64,000 bases of DNA. Source: Murimonas intestini. Lineage in GTDB: Bacteria; Bacillota; Clostridia; Lachnospirales; Lachnospiraceae. Position 1 is the first letter of the stretch; each line of letters opens with the position of its first letter. Where the stretch lies: the NCBI RefSeq assembly GCF_024622195.1, contig NZ_JANKBI010000020.1:1-64000 (forward strand), written 5' to 3'. Positions 17,234-25,467 of the stretch are shown one piece after another. The translations under genes were made by a program, and so were the position numbers. A model generated the notes under the pieces. That model saw nothing but the letters and a program-made list of their open reading frames with translations. It ran no database searches and was not told where the DNA came from.

Positions 17234-18097
17234 ATGGACTGGTTGGAAGCAATGAATGAATCTATTGATTATATGGAAGGACATCTTCTTGATCCCATCA
17301 CTCCTGAAGATGTAGCAGCACACGTAAATATTTCAGGTTTTTATTTTCAGAATGGTTTTAAGATCATAACCGGCATGACTATCGGCTCTTATCTCAGGAA
17401 CAGGCGCCTGTACCTGGCCGCGCTTGATGTCATTTCCGGAAATGAAAAAATTATTGACCTGGCATTTAAATATGGTTATGAGACTCCTGAAAGCTTTACT
17501 AAAGCTTTCAGCCGTTTTCACGGATGTCCGCCCGCCCAGTTAAAGAAATCTCCGTCTAAGATCCAGATATTTCAGCCTCTTCTCATTAAAATCTCAGTGG
17601 AAGGCGGTAATAATATGAATTACAAAATTGAAAAATCTGAAGCTTTTAAAATCATCGGTATGGAGAGGATATTCTCATATGAGAACTCGTATACAGAAAT
17701 CCCTCTCTTCTGGACGGAGTATTATACAAAATACTCTGAGACTTACAATAAAAAACTTGGGGGTTCCTGCAGCATATGGAAATATGGAGTGTGCATAGAA
17801 GACCCGGCAATGAAAAACCAATTTGCATATATGATCGCCGGTGATTATCATAATGAAGAAATTCCGGAAGGCCTCAAGGTAGTTGAGATACCGGCGCAGA
17901 CCTGGACAAAGTTTGAATGTAAAGGACCCTTGCCTGTATCCCTGCAGTCGGTAAATACCCGTATCTTCCATGAGTGGCTCCCGGGCAATCCCAAGTATGA
18001 GATAGCCGCCGGATATAATATTGAATTGTATACTATGGGAGACACTTCTTCTCAGGACTATATCAGCGAGATCTGGATTCCTGTGAAAGAGAAGTAA
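17234..18097 (+). CDS. AraC-family regulator with GyrI-like effector domain
   Basis: This 287-residue protein has an N-terminal AraC-type double helix-turn-helix (about residues 5-105). Visible motifs are MTIGSYLRNRRLYLAALDV and FKYGYETPESFTKAFSRFHG, then CPPAQLKK. A GyrI-like ligand-binding domain follows (about 125-287), starting YKIEKSEAFKIIGMERIF and ending ISEIWIPVKEK. The layout is that of drug- or peptide-sensing activators such as the Rob/BmrR-like group. GGAGG lies six bases before the ATG. It converges on an MFS transporter gene, a possible target (inference). Confidence 0.92.
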   Translation: MDWLEAMNESIDYMEGHLLDPITPEDVAAHVNISGFYFQNGFKIITGMTIGSYLRNRRLYLAALDVISGNEKIIDLAFKYGYETPESFTKAFSRFHGCPPAQLKKSPSKIQIFQPLLIKISVEGGNNMNYKIEKSEAFKIIGMERIFSYENSYTEIPLFWTEYYTKYSETYNKKLGGSCSIWKYGVCIEDPAMKNQFAYMIAGDYHNEEIPEGLKVVEIPAQTWTKFECKGPLPVSLQSVNTRIFHEWLPGNPKYEIAAGYNIELYTMGDTSSQDYISEIWIPVKEK

Positions 18098-18103
18098 ACT
18101 GCA

Positions 18104-19429
18104 CTACCTTTTCTTTTTTCTCCGGAGCAGCAAGACTGCCATAATTACTCCTGCATTATTTAACAGGTAGGCAGTCTCTGCTCCCAGCCAGGATGCCATG
18201 AAGCCAGTCCAGGTGATTCCCAGAGGGATCAGAAGGTTGGCGGAAAAAGACAGCAGTCCAAAAAACCTCCCCTGATAGCTCAATGGTATCCTTGTCTGAA
18301 AATAAGATGACAGCGGCACATTTACACATGAGGTAATAATTCCTATTACCATTTCCAGAATCATAAAAACAATAAAATATAACGTTTTATCCGGATAAAG
18401 TATTATGGCAAATATACTGACAAGGCTCATACAGAATGCGTTAGCCAAAAATAACGTATTCATGTGTCCAAACAGCTCCAGTCTGTGGTTTTTAAATATG
18501 AAAATGCCGGCCAGGAGCGTGCCTGTTATAAATGAGGCCGTGCTAAAACCATATAACTTTTCTGATATATGATATCTCTGTATTAAAATACCCGGGAAAA
18601 TTATTTCATTATCATTTGCCACAAAGAAATTTAACGTCATTACAAGAAGAAACAGTGCCAGGATCTCCTTGTTGCCCAACACATAACTTATCCCTTCTTT
18701 CAACTCTCTCCTGACATTACATTTTCCAGATTCTTCACTTGAAACCTCTCCCCATTCTGTTTTTCTGCATTCGTCTGCCTTTAATCCTGCCCTCCTGTCC
18801 TTCCCGCATGTGTCTCTGCTGCGGTTTGGAGGTATGTATTCGATCCGGCATTCCTGGAGTGCCGAACATGCATATAAGACTGCTGACACAACAAGCACCG
18901 TCCTGAATCCCATTATCCCATATACAAGGGTCCCCACTGCCGGAGCGATCATTGAGACTGCTGTATCGCAGAAACTTTTCAGTGCATTATATTTCTGCAT
19001 CGAATCAGAATCCAGCAGCTCCGAAAACATTACCTTTGAAGCGATATCAAAAAAGCTGGCGCAGCCCTTTATAACCATCACTCCGGCCAGCAGCAGAATC
19101 AGATAGCGGCTTTTCGTGCCGCACATCACGGCCAGTCCTGTATAGATCAATGAGGTACATAAATCGCAGCATATGATCAGCTTCTTTTTATTCACTCTTT
19201 CCACCATTACTCCTAAAAACGGAGTTATTATGATTGCCGGAATACTGGCTATTGTAAAAAAGCCGCCTGATACTGCCAGACTGTCTGAATATCCAAGCAC
19301 AAATAGAGGCAGGGTTATAAGAAAAAATGCTTCACCAAAGGCTGAAGTACTTCTGCCCAGTATCAAGCGCTTTATATTCACATTATTATCATTCTTTATA
19401 TTCCTGCAGTTCCCCTGTTTAGAAATCAT
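18104..19429 (-). CDS. MFS transporter, probable efflux permease
   Basis: A 441-residue membrane protein with about 12 predicted helices. It begins with a hydrophilic lysine/asparagine stretch, then ILGRSTSAFGEAFFLITLPLFVLGY. The cytoplasmic loop after helix 2 reads GVMVERVNKKKLI, a version of the MFS GxxxDRxGR signature. A long charged loop (about 200-235) precedes the second half. It resembles macrolide-efflux-type MFS proteins; the substrate is not evident. The ATG at 19429 follows GAGG by six bases. It faces the AraC/GyrI-like regulator tail to tail with a 6-bp gap. Confidence 0.88.
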   Translation of the reverse strand: MISKQGNCRNIKNDNNVNIKRLILGRSTSAFGEAFFLITLPLFVLGYSDSLAVSGGFFTIASIPAIIITPFLGVMVERVNKKKLIICCDLCTSLIYTGLAVMCGTKSRYLILLLAGVMVIKGCASFFDIASKVMFSELLDSDSMQKYNALKSFCDTAVSMIAPAVGTLVYGIMGFRTVLVVSAVLYACSALQECRIEYIPPNRSRDTCGKDRRAGLKADECRKTEWGEVSSEESGKCNVRRELKEGISYVLGNKEILALFLLVMTLNFFVANDNEIIFPGILIQRYHISEKLYGFSTASFITGTLLAGIFIFKNHRLELFGHMNTLFLANAFCMSLVSIFAIILYPDKTLYFIVFMILEMVIGIITSCVNVPLSSYFQTRIPLSYQGRFFGLLSFSANLLIPLGITWTGFMASWLGAETAYLLNNAGVIMAVLLLRRKKKR

Positions 19430-19805
19430 ATCATCCCTCACATTCTAACCATTTTTATTCTATATTATATCATTAAACGCATTTTGTCTATATATAAATA
19501 AACTATTTTTATATATGTTTGTTAATTCAAACTTTTTCCATCTGCATAATTGAGCCGTAACCGGGACTTCTGCATAATAAATGGGCTGAATACCACACAT
19601 GTCACATGCCGGTATCCAGCCCAGTTCCTCTGGGCTGCTGTCCCAAAGTCTGCTTTACACTAATTTTCCATTATTATACTCATAATGATTGTCGCATTCA
19701 TAATCCTTCACGGAAATTTCAACAACATTCTGGGGTTCTTGCTGCAAGGCCCATGCCATGCAGTGCAAGATTACACATCTGCATCTATTCAATCCGTGTA
19801 TTTAC
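19430..19805. other. Intergenic region between rsgA and the MFS gene, with overlapping hairpins
   Basis: No gene is firmly supported. TGGGCTGAATACC (19582-19594) can pair with GGTATCCAGCCCA (19611-19623). The latter's CAGCCCA can instead pair with TGGGCTG at 19631-19637, so the stems are mutually exclusive. A minus-strand TATAAT at about 19470 is a likely promoter element for the MFS gene and lies downstream of the hairpins. The direct repeat ATTATGCAGA occurs twice near 19530-19580. Confidence 0.5.
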
Positions 19806-20831
19806 TTAATTACCGCGCTTTTTTCTGCTATACGCTTTATTGTGCTTCTGCATATCGTGAAAATATCCTGCCTTATTATTCGAAAATCTGGCTTCCCGCT
19901 TCAGCTTACAGTAGCTTGCCCACCTGCTCTCAGGCAGATCTCCGCTCTCCAATGCTTCCCTTACTGCACACCCAGGTTCTGACTGATGCCTGCAGTCACT
20001 GAACCTGCATCTTTCAAAATACTGCTCTACATCTGAAAAGCTCTGTCCCAGGCCCTTTGACACATCCCACATACCAAGCTCACGCATGCCTGGAGTATCA
20101 ATAACCATCACACCTGATTTCAGCATAATAAGCTCCCTGTGTGTGGTTGTATGGCGGCCACGGCTGTCTTCCTCCCTGATCTCCCTTGTTTCCATTATCT
20201 CTTCTTTTGCAAGGGCATTTACAAGACTGGATTTTCCAACCCCTGAAGATCCCAGAAGCACTATAGTCTTTCCCGGCTTCAGATATCCCTCTAGTTCTTC
20301 CATGCCATATCCCGTTCTGGCACTTACCGCCACTATTCTTACCCCTGGTACTGTTTCAGCTGTCCTTCTTTCATATTCGGAAACCTCTTCTGTCAGATCT
20401 GCCTTTGTCAGCACTACCACAGGCTCCGCTCCTGACTGCCAGCTTTCTGTCAGATAGCGCTCCAACTTCCTGATATTATAGTCCTTATTCAAAGACTGTA
20501 TTATGAATACATAATCAAAATTTGCTGCCACAGCCTGTTCTCCATGTCCTCCTGAAGAGGGGTCAAGACGCGTAAAGTACGATCTCCTCGGAAGTGTCCG
20601 CAGTATCCTGCTGTCACCTGAATCATTGTACTCAATCAGAACAAAATCCCCGACAGTAGGCCACGTTTCCGTACCATTGTAATAATTAGCCGCTTTTACC
20701 CGTCCAAATCCATATCCGTGTTCACTTACTAATTCATAACGCTCTTTATGCACTGCTGTGATACGGGCCGGTATTCCTCCATCCGTAACATCGGTGTTTA
20801 TATCCGCGTATCCAAAATCCCTTATATTCAT
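19806..20831 (-). CDS. rsgA: Ribosome small-subunit-dependent GTPase A (RsgA)
   Basis: A 341-residue circularly permuted GTPase. It has an N-terminal OB fold, then TKAD (G4), SARTGYGM (G5), LLGSSGVGKSS (G1), GRHTTTHR (G2) and DTPGMRELG (G3). A C-terminal zinc knuckle CRFSDCRHQSEPGC follows, then a helix. RsgA acts late in 30S subunit maturation and cycles with GTP on the ribosome. The length is slightly above the usual 290-350. GGAGG lies eight bases before the ATG. It is preceded by a promoter, a 12-codon ORF and a strong terminator, suggesting attenuation. Confidence 0.97.
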   Translation of the reverse strand: MNIRDFGYADINTDVTDGGIPARITAVHKERYELVSEHGYGFGRVKAANYYNGTETWPTVGDFVLIEYNDSGDSRILRTLPRRSYFTRLDPSSGGHGEQAVAANFDYVFIIQSLNKDYNIRKLERYLTESWQSGAEPVVVLTKADLTEEVSEYERRTAETVPGVRIVAVSARTGYGMEELEGYLKPGKTIVLLGSSGVGKSSLVNALAKEEIMETREIREEDSRGRHTTTHRELIMLKSGVMVIDTPGMRELGMWDVSKGLGQSFSDVEQYFERCRFSDCRHQSEPGCAVREALESGDLPESRWASYCKLKREARFSNNKAGYFHDMQKHNKAYSRKKRGN

Positions 20832-20871
20832 TTTCTAATCCTCCAAAGTTATTATATTACCTGACTTGTCT

Positions 20872-20928
20872 AAAAAAAGGCAGAAAAATACCGCGCTAAA
20901 GCAGCCTGATGTGGCTGTTTTAACGCGG
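20872..20928 (-). terminator. Strong intrinsic terminator ahead of rsgA
   Basis: On the minus strand CCGCGTTAAAACAGCC pairs with GGCTGCTTTAGCGCGG (20891-20906 with 20913-20928; 16 bp with two G-U pairs, 6-nt loop). It is followed by TATTTTT and, after CTGCC, by seven more T. It lies 40 bp upstream of the rsgA start, downstream of its probable promoter. Confidence 0.85.
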
Positions 20929-21057
20929 CAAAACCGCACAGACAAAATATCTGCATGCAAACATGTCCGCATAGCACGCTGCCAGCGGAACTAAACAGTA
21001 TTCACGAAAGGTTACTTATTACAGCACGGCCTGGCTGCCGTTCTGCCCTATTCACTT

Positions 21058-21096
21058 TTAACCGATTGCCACCTCTGCCTCTGCATATCTTGTCAT
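21058..21096 (-). CDS. Candidate 12-residue leader peptide upstream of rsgA
   Basis: The ORF MTRYAEAEVAIG has a strong ribosome site (AGGAGG eight bases before the ATG). It lies about 30 nt downstream of a good promoter and 130 nt upstream of a terminator that precedes rsgA. The arrangement resembles translation-controlled attenuation. The peptide could also be the start of a lost longer gene. Confidence 0.5.
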   Translation of the reverse strand: MTRYAEAEVAIG

Positions 21097-21133
21097 AATG
21101 AACTCCTCCTTTCGACTGCTAAAAATTTATTTC

Positions 21134-21162
21134 AGTATATCATATCCCCCCATAAACAACAA
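21134..21162 (-). promoter_or_regulatory. Predicted promoter for the rsgA leader
   Basis: TTGTTG (21157-21162) and TATACT (21134-21139) on the minus strand are 17 nt apart, with TG one base before the -10 element. It lies between the upstream membrane-protein gene and the leader peptide. Confidence 0.65.
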
Positions 21163-21247
21163 CTAATATTTTGTCCATTGTAACACGATCTTATTACTAT
21201 TTACAGGCCGCTTGTCAATTTCATCATCACATGTACTAAGGGATGGA

Positions 21248-22609
21248 TTACTCCTGAACTATCTTAGCATTTGGATAAATCCTTTCCATCCTCTCATCAG
21301 GAAAGTGACGGTCCAGGAAATCATCCAGGCCTGACAAACCACTGTTATTTCTATTCTGCTGCCCTTCCTGCACAATATCTGACGGCTGTGTATTTCTCAC
21401 ATTATATCTTGCAAGCGCAAGAGATGAGACTGACATGTTAAATATCATAAAGACTGCCAAAAGATTACACATTATTTTTCCAAACCGTACAGGCAGACGC
21501 TCTATTAATCCTGACAGATGCGGATAGACTTTTTTAATCCAGATGACAGACGCTATCCCCCAGAAGAAACAGTAAAGAAGGTTGATCCTGCCTCCCAGAT
21601 TAAACATGAAATCACTGTAATCCCAGAATACTGTTCCAAAAACCAGTTCTGTAAAGACACTGCATATGTATTCATAAGCGCCGCCTAAAATAGTCCCGGC
21701 TGTAAAAATATATCCGTCACTCTTGTCCTTGTAGCGGTAAAGCACGGCAGTCAGCAGCATGCATCCGATTCCCCATACTATACTGAACGGTCCATAAACG
21801 ACACTGCTACGGCTCATCAGCTTCCCCGATGTCAAAAGGCAGAAAATCGTCTCAATGATATCACCCAGAAATGCACCGATAAAGAACAGGCATATCAGCT
21901 TGTAATATCCGCATCCCTCAGCGAATACCTTCTGCTTTTCCTCTTTAAGGGCTTTTTCCTTTGCCAGCTCTTCCTCATCCAGATTGGGGAACGAATCCTC
22001 CATACGCCTCTGGATATACCTTGTGATGGAATTTTCCAAAATACCTGATATACTTTTAAGATTCTCTGTAATATCAGATACGCGCTGCAGTTTCTTCTGC
22101 AGGCCCCAGATCGCCAGGGAGGAACCTACTGCATCCAAAGCCAGCAGGCCTATGAGCACAGATACAAGTATCACTCCCGGCAGATGCGGGATTATCCTGA
22201 TGATCCCCTGCAGGAATGGATTTACAAAGCAGACAAGAAGGACCGCTGAAATTCCCCAGATAACAGAATATCTCAGACAAATGTATCCGTCAAAGTTGAA
22301 CTTCTGTCCGGAATAGTCCCACCATTTCCGCCCAAATATCTTCTCCAGCAAAACACCCGTAAAAAATTCCACCAGTGAGGCGAGAATAGCGCCTCCCAGA
22401 AACAGGAAGAACAGGCTGTCCTTCAGCTCGGGCAGAAAAATGGCAAATGCCACCGCACCTGTCCCATATATGGGACACAGCGGTGCCGTGACAAACCCCC
22501 TGTTTACGAATTTTTTTCTCTTTGCAGCTGCGCTGCACACCTCCAGACACCAGCCAACAAAGGAATATATCAGATAAAACCATACCAGCTCATATAAAGA
22601 GTATACCAT
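21248..22609 (-). CDS. Membrane protein with two copies of the CmpB-like (PF06541-type) domain
   Basis: A 453-residue multispan protein. The motif YSFVGWCLEV, then FVNRGFVTAPLCPIYG and FGRKWWDYSG near the N-terminus, is repeated in diverged form as FIGAFLGDIIETIF, SSVVYGPFSIVWG and FGTVFWDYSD. So two homologous halves are joined by a charged segment (about 200-240). The family is often annotated as a putative ABC-transporter membrane component, with unknown function. The start at 22609 has GGAG six bases upstream; the frame extends ten codons further. The C-terminal 60 residues are hydrophilic and probably cytoplasmic. Confidence 0.8.
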   Translation of the reverse strand: MVYSLYELVWFYLIYSFVGWCLEVCSAAAKRKKFVNRGFVTAPLCPIYGTGAVAFAIFLPELKDSLFFLFLGGAILASLVEFFTGVLLEKIFGRKWWDYSGQKFNFDGYICLRYSVIWGISAVLLVCFVNPFLQGIIRIIPHLPGVILVSVLIGLLALDAVGSSLAIWGLQKKLQRVSDITENLKSISGILENSITRYIQRRMEDSFPNLDEEELAKEKALKEEKQKVFAEGCGYYKLICLFFIGAFLGDIIETIFCLLTSGKLMSRSSVVYGPFSIVWGIGCMLLTAVLYRYKDKSDGYIFTAGTILGGAYEYICSVFTELVFGTVFWDYSDFMFNLGGRINLLYCFFWGIASVIWIKKVYPHLSGLIERLPVRFGKIMCNLLAVFMIFNMSVSSLALARYNVRNTQPSDIVQEGQQNRNNSGLSGLDDFLDRHFPDERMERIYPNAKIVQE

Positions 22610-22713
22610 GTTCATCTCCTTTCTTTTATTCCACTTCACATTTTATGCCCATATACAGCTCAAAATGGCACGCAGTTTTGCTGTATTTAAATATTCAGGA
22701 TAAACTCACCAGC

Positions 22714-23790
22714 CTATACTGTCCCTTTCAGCACATCCCTGTCATCCGAAAATTTAACGAACCATGCAGCAACCTTCTGAAATACTGTATTGAAAAGTAA
22801 GGAATACAGAGACGCAAACACATTCGTCCCTATCCTCAGTATAAGAGCTGCCTCTAAACCAAATATACTTGCCGCCACCGCCAGCGCCCCAAATGTATTA
22901 AATACTGTCTGCCACGCATAACCGGCCGAATAGCCTACACCGATCCCTCCTATCAGCCCGATAAACGGATATATGCTCTCAGGCAGTATCCGATACATCA
23001 GCAGAAAGATAAGGCATCCAAGAATATTAAACGGGGCCCGCCTCTTTACCCTGTACTCCATGTCTTTTGCAAACGGAAGCATTACGGACATAGAAGCAAT
23101 ACCTACCCACATAATACGCGGCATATGGAGCAATGATGCGATCAGCATCGCTGTCGATACCCCCAAGGTCAGTCTCAGGTACCAGCCTGAACGTGTGGAA
23201 CGCAGATCAAACTCCCTGAACAGGTCAAAGAATTTTCTCTTATACGTCCTGTCTCTGTGATCTATATAAAATACAACGGCGCAGACTACAGCCCCTGCTG
23301 CCAGTCCTGCAAGCCTCATATAGTAATCGTGTCCTGTCACATCATAGCCCTGCAGAAGAAGGTATCCCAGTACAAAAGTAGACTGGTTTGACATAAGTAC
23401 ATTATGGCATCCCAGCACCATGATCCCAAGAATACAGACCACATTTACAAGAAAGCCCCAGTACGGACCTGCCATGTTAGATATTCTCGGACCTGCCGCC
23501 AATATCCCAAAAATCAGAAAGACTGCACATACCCCGTGTGATGTCCTGATCCCAAAATCCACCTGCCTCAGTACCATCAGCGCCAGAAGTACGGTGACGC
23601 CCGCCACACTGTTGGCAGATCCGAATATGCTGCTGTAGAAAGTGACTACCGCAATACAAAAGGCCACAACAAGATATACCTTCACATTATAGATCAATAT
23701 ATGCCTTCGTCTCTCTTTCTTGTCTTCAGTACTTTTAATCAGCTGCTTTGACCCGGCTGAATTCAATTGTAATTCCTGATAAAATGTCAA
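22714..23790 (-). CDS. FUSC-family membrane protein (aromatic-acid-exporter-like)
   Basis: A 358-residue protein with two clusters of hydrophobic helices separated by a hydrophilic segment (about 175-200, HRDRTYKRKFFDLFREFD), the layout of the FUSC/aromatic acid exporter family. The start codon is TTG, seven bases after GGAGG. It lies downstream of the marR gene on the same strand, with a 63-bp dispersed repeat between them. MarR control of an exporter is a common arrangement and is the inference here. The substrate is unknown. Confidence 0.78.
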   Translation of the reverse strand: MTFYQELQLNSAGSKQLIKSTEDKKERRRHILIYNVKVYLVVAFCIAVVTFYSSIFGSANSVAGVTVLLALMVLRQVDFGIRTSHGVCAVFLIFGILAAGPRISNMAGPYWGFLVNVVCILGIMVLGCHNVLMSNQSTFVLGYLLLQGYDVTGHDYYMRLAGLAAGAVVCAVVFYIDHRDRTYKRKFFDLFREFDLRSTRSGWYLRLTLGVSTAMLIASLLHMPRIMWVGIASMSVMLPFAKDMEYRVKRRAPFNILGCLIFLLMYRILPESIYPFIGLIGGIGVGYSAGYAWQTVFNTFGALAVAASIFGLEAALILRIGTNVFASLYSLLFNTVFQKVAAWFVKFSDDRDVLKGTV

Positions 23791-23818
23791 AAAAATTCCT
23801 CCTTCTATTATTTTTTAC

Positions 23819-23881
23819 ATTATCGTGCGCAGCACGCCCATCCGTTAGGATCTAAATTATGGGATGCACGGAGGTGTATAC
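23819..23881 (-). repeat. 63-bp dispersed repeat, copy C
   Basis: Plus strand ATTATCGTGCGCAGCACG to GCACGGAGGTGTATAC, exactly 63 bp. It matches the unit in the 14.8-kb tandem, in reverse orientation. It sits between marR and the FUSC gene, 28 bp upstream of the latter, so it is transcribed if the two genes form an operon. Confidence 0.85.
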
Positions 23882-23889
23882 ATTATTCT

Positions 23890-24333
23890 TTATACACTGC
23901 TTTTTTCAATCATACTTTCATTTGCCTTATAGATCAGCTCCATCAGCTGGTTAAAATCCTCTTCTCCCAGATTTCTCTGCAGCTCATAGATAGGTCCCAG
24001 GTAGTAATAGCACATGCTCTCCAGCTCCTGCCTTCCCTCATCCGTGATTTTAAGGAAGTAGCTCCTTTTATCCTCCCGGCTGTACTGCTTCTCCACCAGT
24101 CTCTTTCCTGTAAGGCTGTCTATCAGCCTGCTGACTATTGTCTTACTGACTCCCATCGCATGGCTCAGTTCCAGCGGCGTTAATGGTTCCAAAGCAAGCG
24201 CTGTGCGGAACAGCATATCTACTTCCTGTGCAGATGTCAGCGCCCCTTTCCGGGCCTTCCTTACATACAGGCTGGAAAACAATCTGACAGCCCCCAGCTT
24301 CTCCATAGCCTCCAACCACTTCTCATCCTTCAC
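23890..24333 (-). CDS. MarR-family transcriptional regulator
   Basis: About 147 residues with a winged helix: TPLELSHAMGVSKTIVSRLIDSL as the helix-turn-helix, then GKRLVEKQYSREDKRSYFLKITDEG as the wing. Dimerisation helices flank it. A GTG at 24333 is preferred because the GGAGG eight bases upstream is well spaced; a GTG two codons earlier is too close. A perfect palindrome overlaps the promoter start region (24373-24391), which suggests autoregulation. The downstream FUSC transporter is the likely co-regulated target. Confidence 0.92.
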   Translation of the reverse strand: MKDEKWLEAMEKLGAVRLFSSLYVRKARKGALTSAQEVDMLFRTALALEPLTPLELSHAMGVSKTIVSRLIDSLTGKRLVEKQYSREDKRSYFLKITDEGRQELESMCYYYLGPIYELQRNLGEEDFNQLMELIYKANESMIEKSSV

Positions 24334-24372
24334 AGCCACTTCCTCCCTGACTTATTATATTTAATCAGTTTT

Positions 24373-24391
24373 TAGTTTACTTTGTAAACTA
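24373..24391. promoter_or_regulatory. Probable MarR operator palindrome
   Basis: TAGTTTAC TTT GTAAACTA is a perfect 8-bp inverted repeat with a 3-bp centre. It begins 7 bp downstream of the predicted -10 element, where a bound repressor would block initiation. Confidence 0.75.
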
Positions 24392-24397
24392 CATGGT

Positions 24398-24426
24398 ATA
24401 ATACTATTAAATTACAGGAAAGTCAA
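24398..24426 (-). promoter_or_regulatory. Predicted marR promoter
   Basis: Minus-strand TTGACT (24421-24426) and TATTAT (24398-24403) are 17 nt apart. The operator palindrome lies directly downstream. Confidence 0.7.
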
Positions 24427-24499
24427 CCATAAATACTTAATTAATTTCATATCCGATAACAAAAATATGCTGGCGGGACAGAGGCGCAGACACAGTGGT

Positions 24500-25438
24500 C
24501 TAATCGCCTCCATATTCTTCCCACCTCACATCATCCGCCCGCATGATTCTCCTGTTTCCCCTGGTGTTTACTGCTGCCAGCACCTCACACTTTCCTGAAC
24601 TGCTTCCGGCTGTGAACGGAAATATTTTCAGATTTGTGGCTGCTCCGATATTACCATTCTTATCCATTGCTATTACAGACATGCTTCCAGCTTTATGATT
24701 TCTGCTTTCCAACTGCCTGATATGATCATCCAGGGCCTCCTGGCAGGCAGATTGGACATCCTGGCCTCTGCGCATTCTTCCCACAATTTCATAAGAAAGA
24801 CAGCCCTTCATGATATCTTCTCCCACGCCAGTAGCAGCAGCGCCTCCGGACAGGGAATCCACATAAAAGCCTGAACCTATAACAGGGCTGTCTCCCACAC
24901 GTCCCGGATGTTTCAGAAAGAGGCCTGATGTAGATACTCCGCAGGCCATCCTTCCCATATCATCCCGGCCAATGATACAGACTGTATCGTGCTCTTTATA
25001 GGCCTCCAGCGGATTTTGCCCCTTTCCGCGAAGTATTGTATTCTCATATTTTATTTTGGCTGACGAGGCAAGCATTTCGCAAATTGTAAATCCGTTACTC
25101 CTTGCAAATTCCACAGCCCCTTCCCCGGCCAGAAAACAGTTTCTGCGGTATTTACTCAGCCTGTGGGCCACTTCAACAGGATTTTTGATATTCCGGACAG
25201 CCATAACACCTCCTGCATCCAGTGTTTCCCCATCCATAAAAGCAGCGTCCAGTTCAACTGCTCCATCTTCATTCGGCAGTCCCCCATAGCCTACAGAGCT
25301 ATATGCTTCATTATCTTCCACATTTTTTACAGCTTCAATAACTGCCTTACAGATATCTCCATCTTTCCTCAGCAGTTCCATTCCTTCCCTTACTCCATCT
25401 ATGGACATTTTCCAGGTAGCGATCATGTTCCATCTCAT
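24500..25438 (-). CDS. Glycosylasparaginase (N4-(beta-N-acetylglucosaminyl)-L-asparaginase)
   Basis: A 312-residue Ntn-hydrolase precursor. The autocleavage site EHDTVCIIGRD places the catalytic Thr at residue 152. The alpha subunit precedes it and the beta subunit follows, with GRVGDSPVIGSGFYVD and ATGVGEDIM as in known glycosylasparaginases. The enzyme splits GlcNAc-Asn, the last link of N-glycoproteins, to aspartate and 1-amino-GlcNAc. No signal peptide is visible, so it should act in the cytoplasm on imported substrate. GGAGG lies seven bases before the ATG at 25438. It follows a NagB-type gene by 29 nt and is the last gene of the operon. Confidence 0.9.
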   Translation of the reverse strand: MRWNMIATWKMSIDGVREGMELLRKDGDICKAVIEAVKNVEDNEAYSSVGYGGLPNEDGAVELDAAFMDGETLDAGGVMAVRNIKNPVEVAHRLSKYRRNCFLAGEGAVEFARSNGFTICEMLASSAKIKYENTILRGKGQNPLEAYKEHDTVCIIGRDDMGRMACGVSTSGLFLKHPGRVGDSPVIGSGFYVDSLSGGAAATGVGEDIMKGCLSYEIVGRMRRGQDVQSACQEALDDHIRQLESRNHKAGSMSVIAMDKNGNIGAATNLKIFPFTAGSSSGKCEVLAAVNTRGNRRIMRADDVRWEEYGGD

Positions 25439-25467
25439 ACTTTGTCCTCCCCCAGTCAGAAAGTTCA

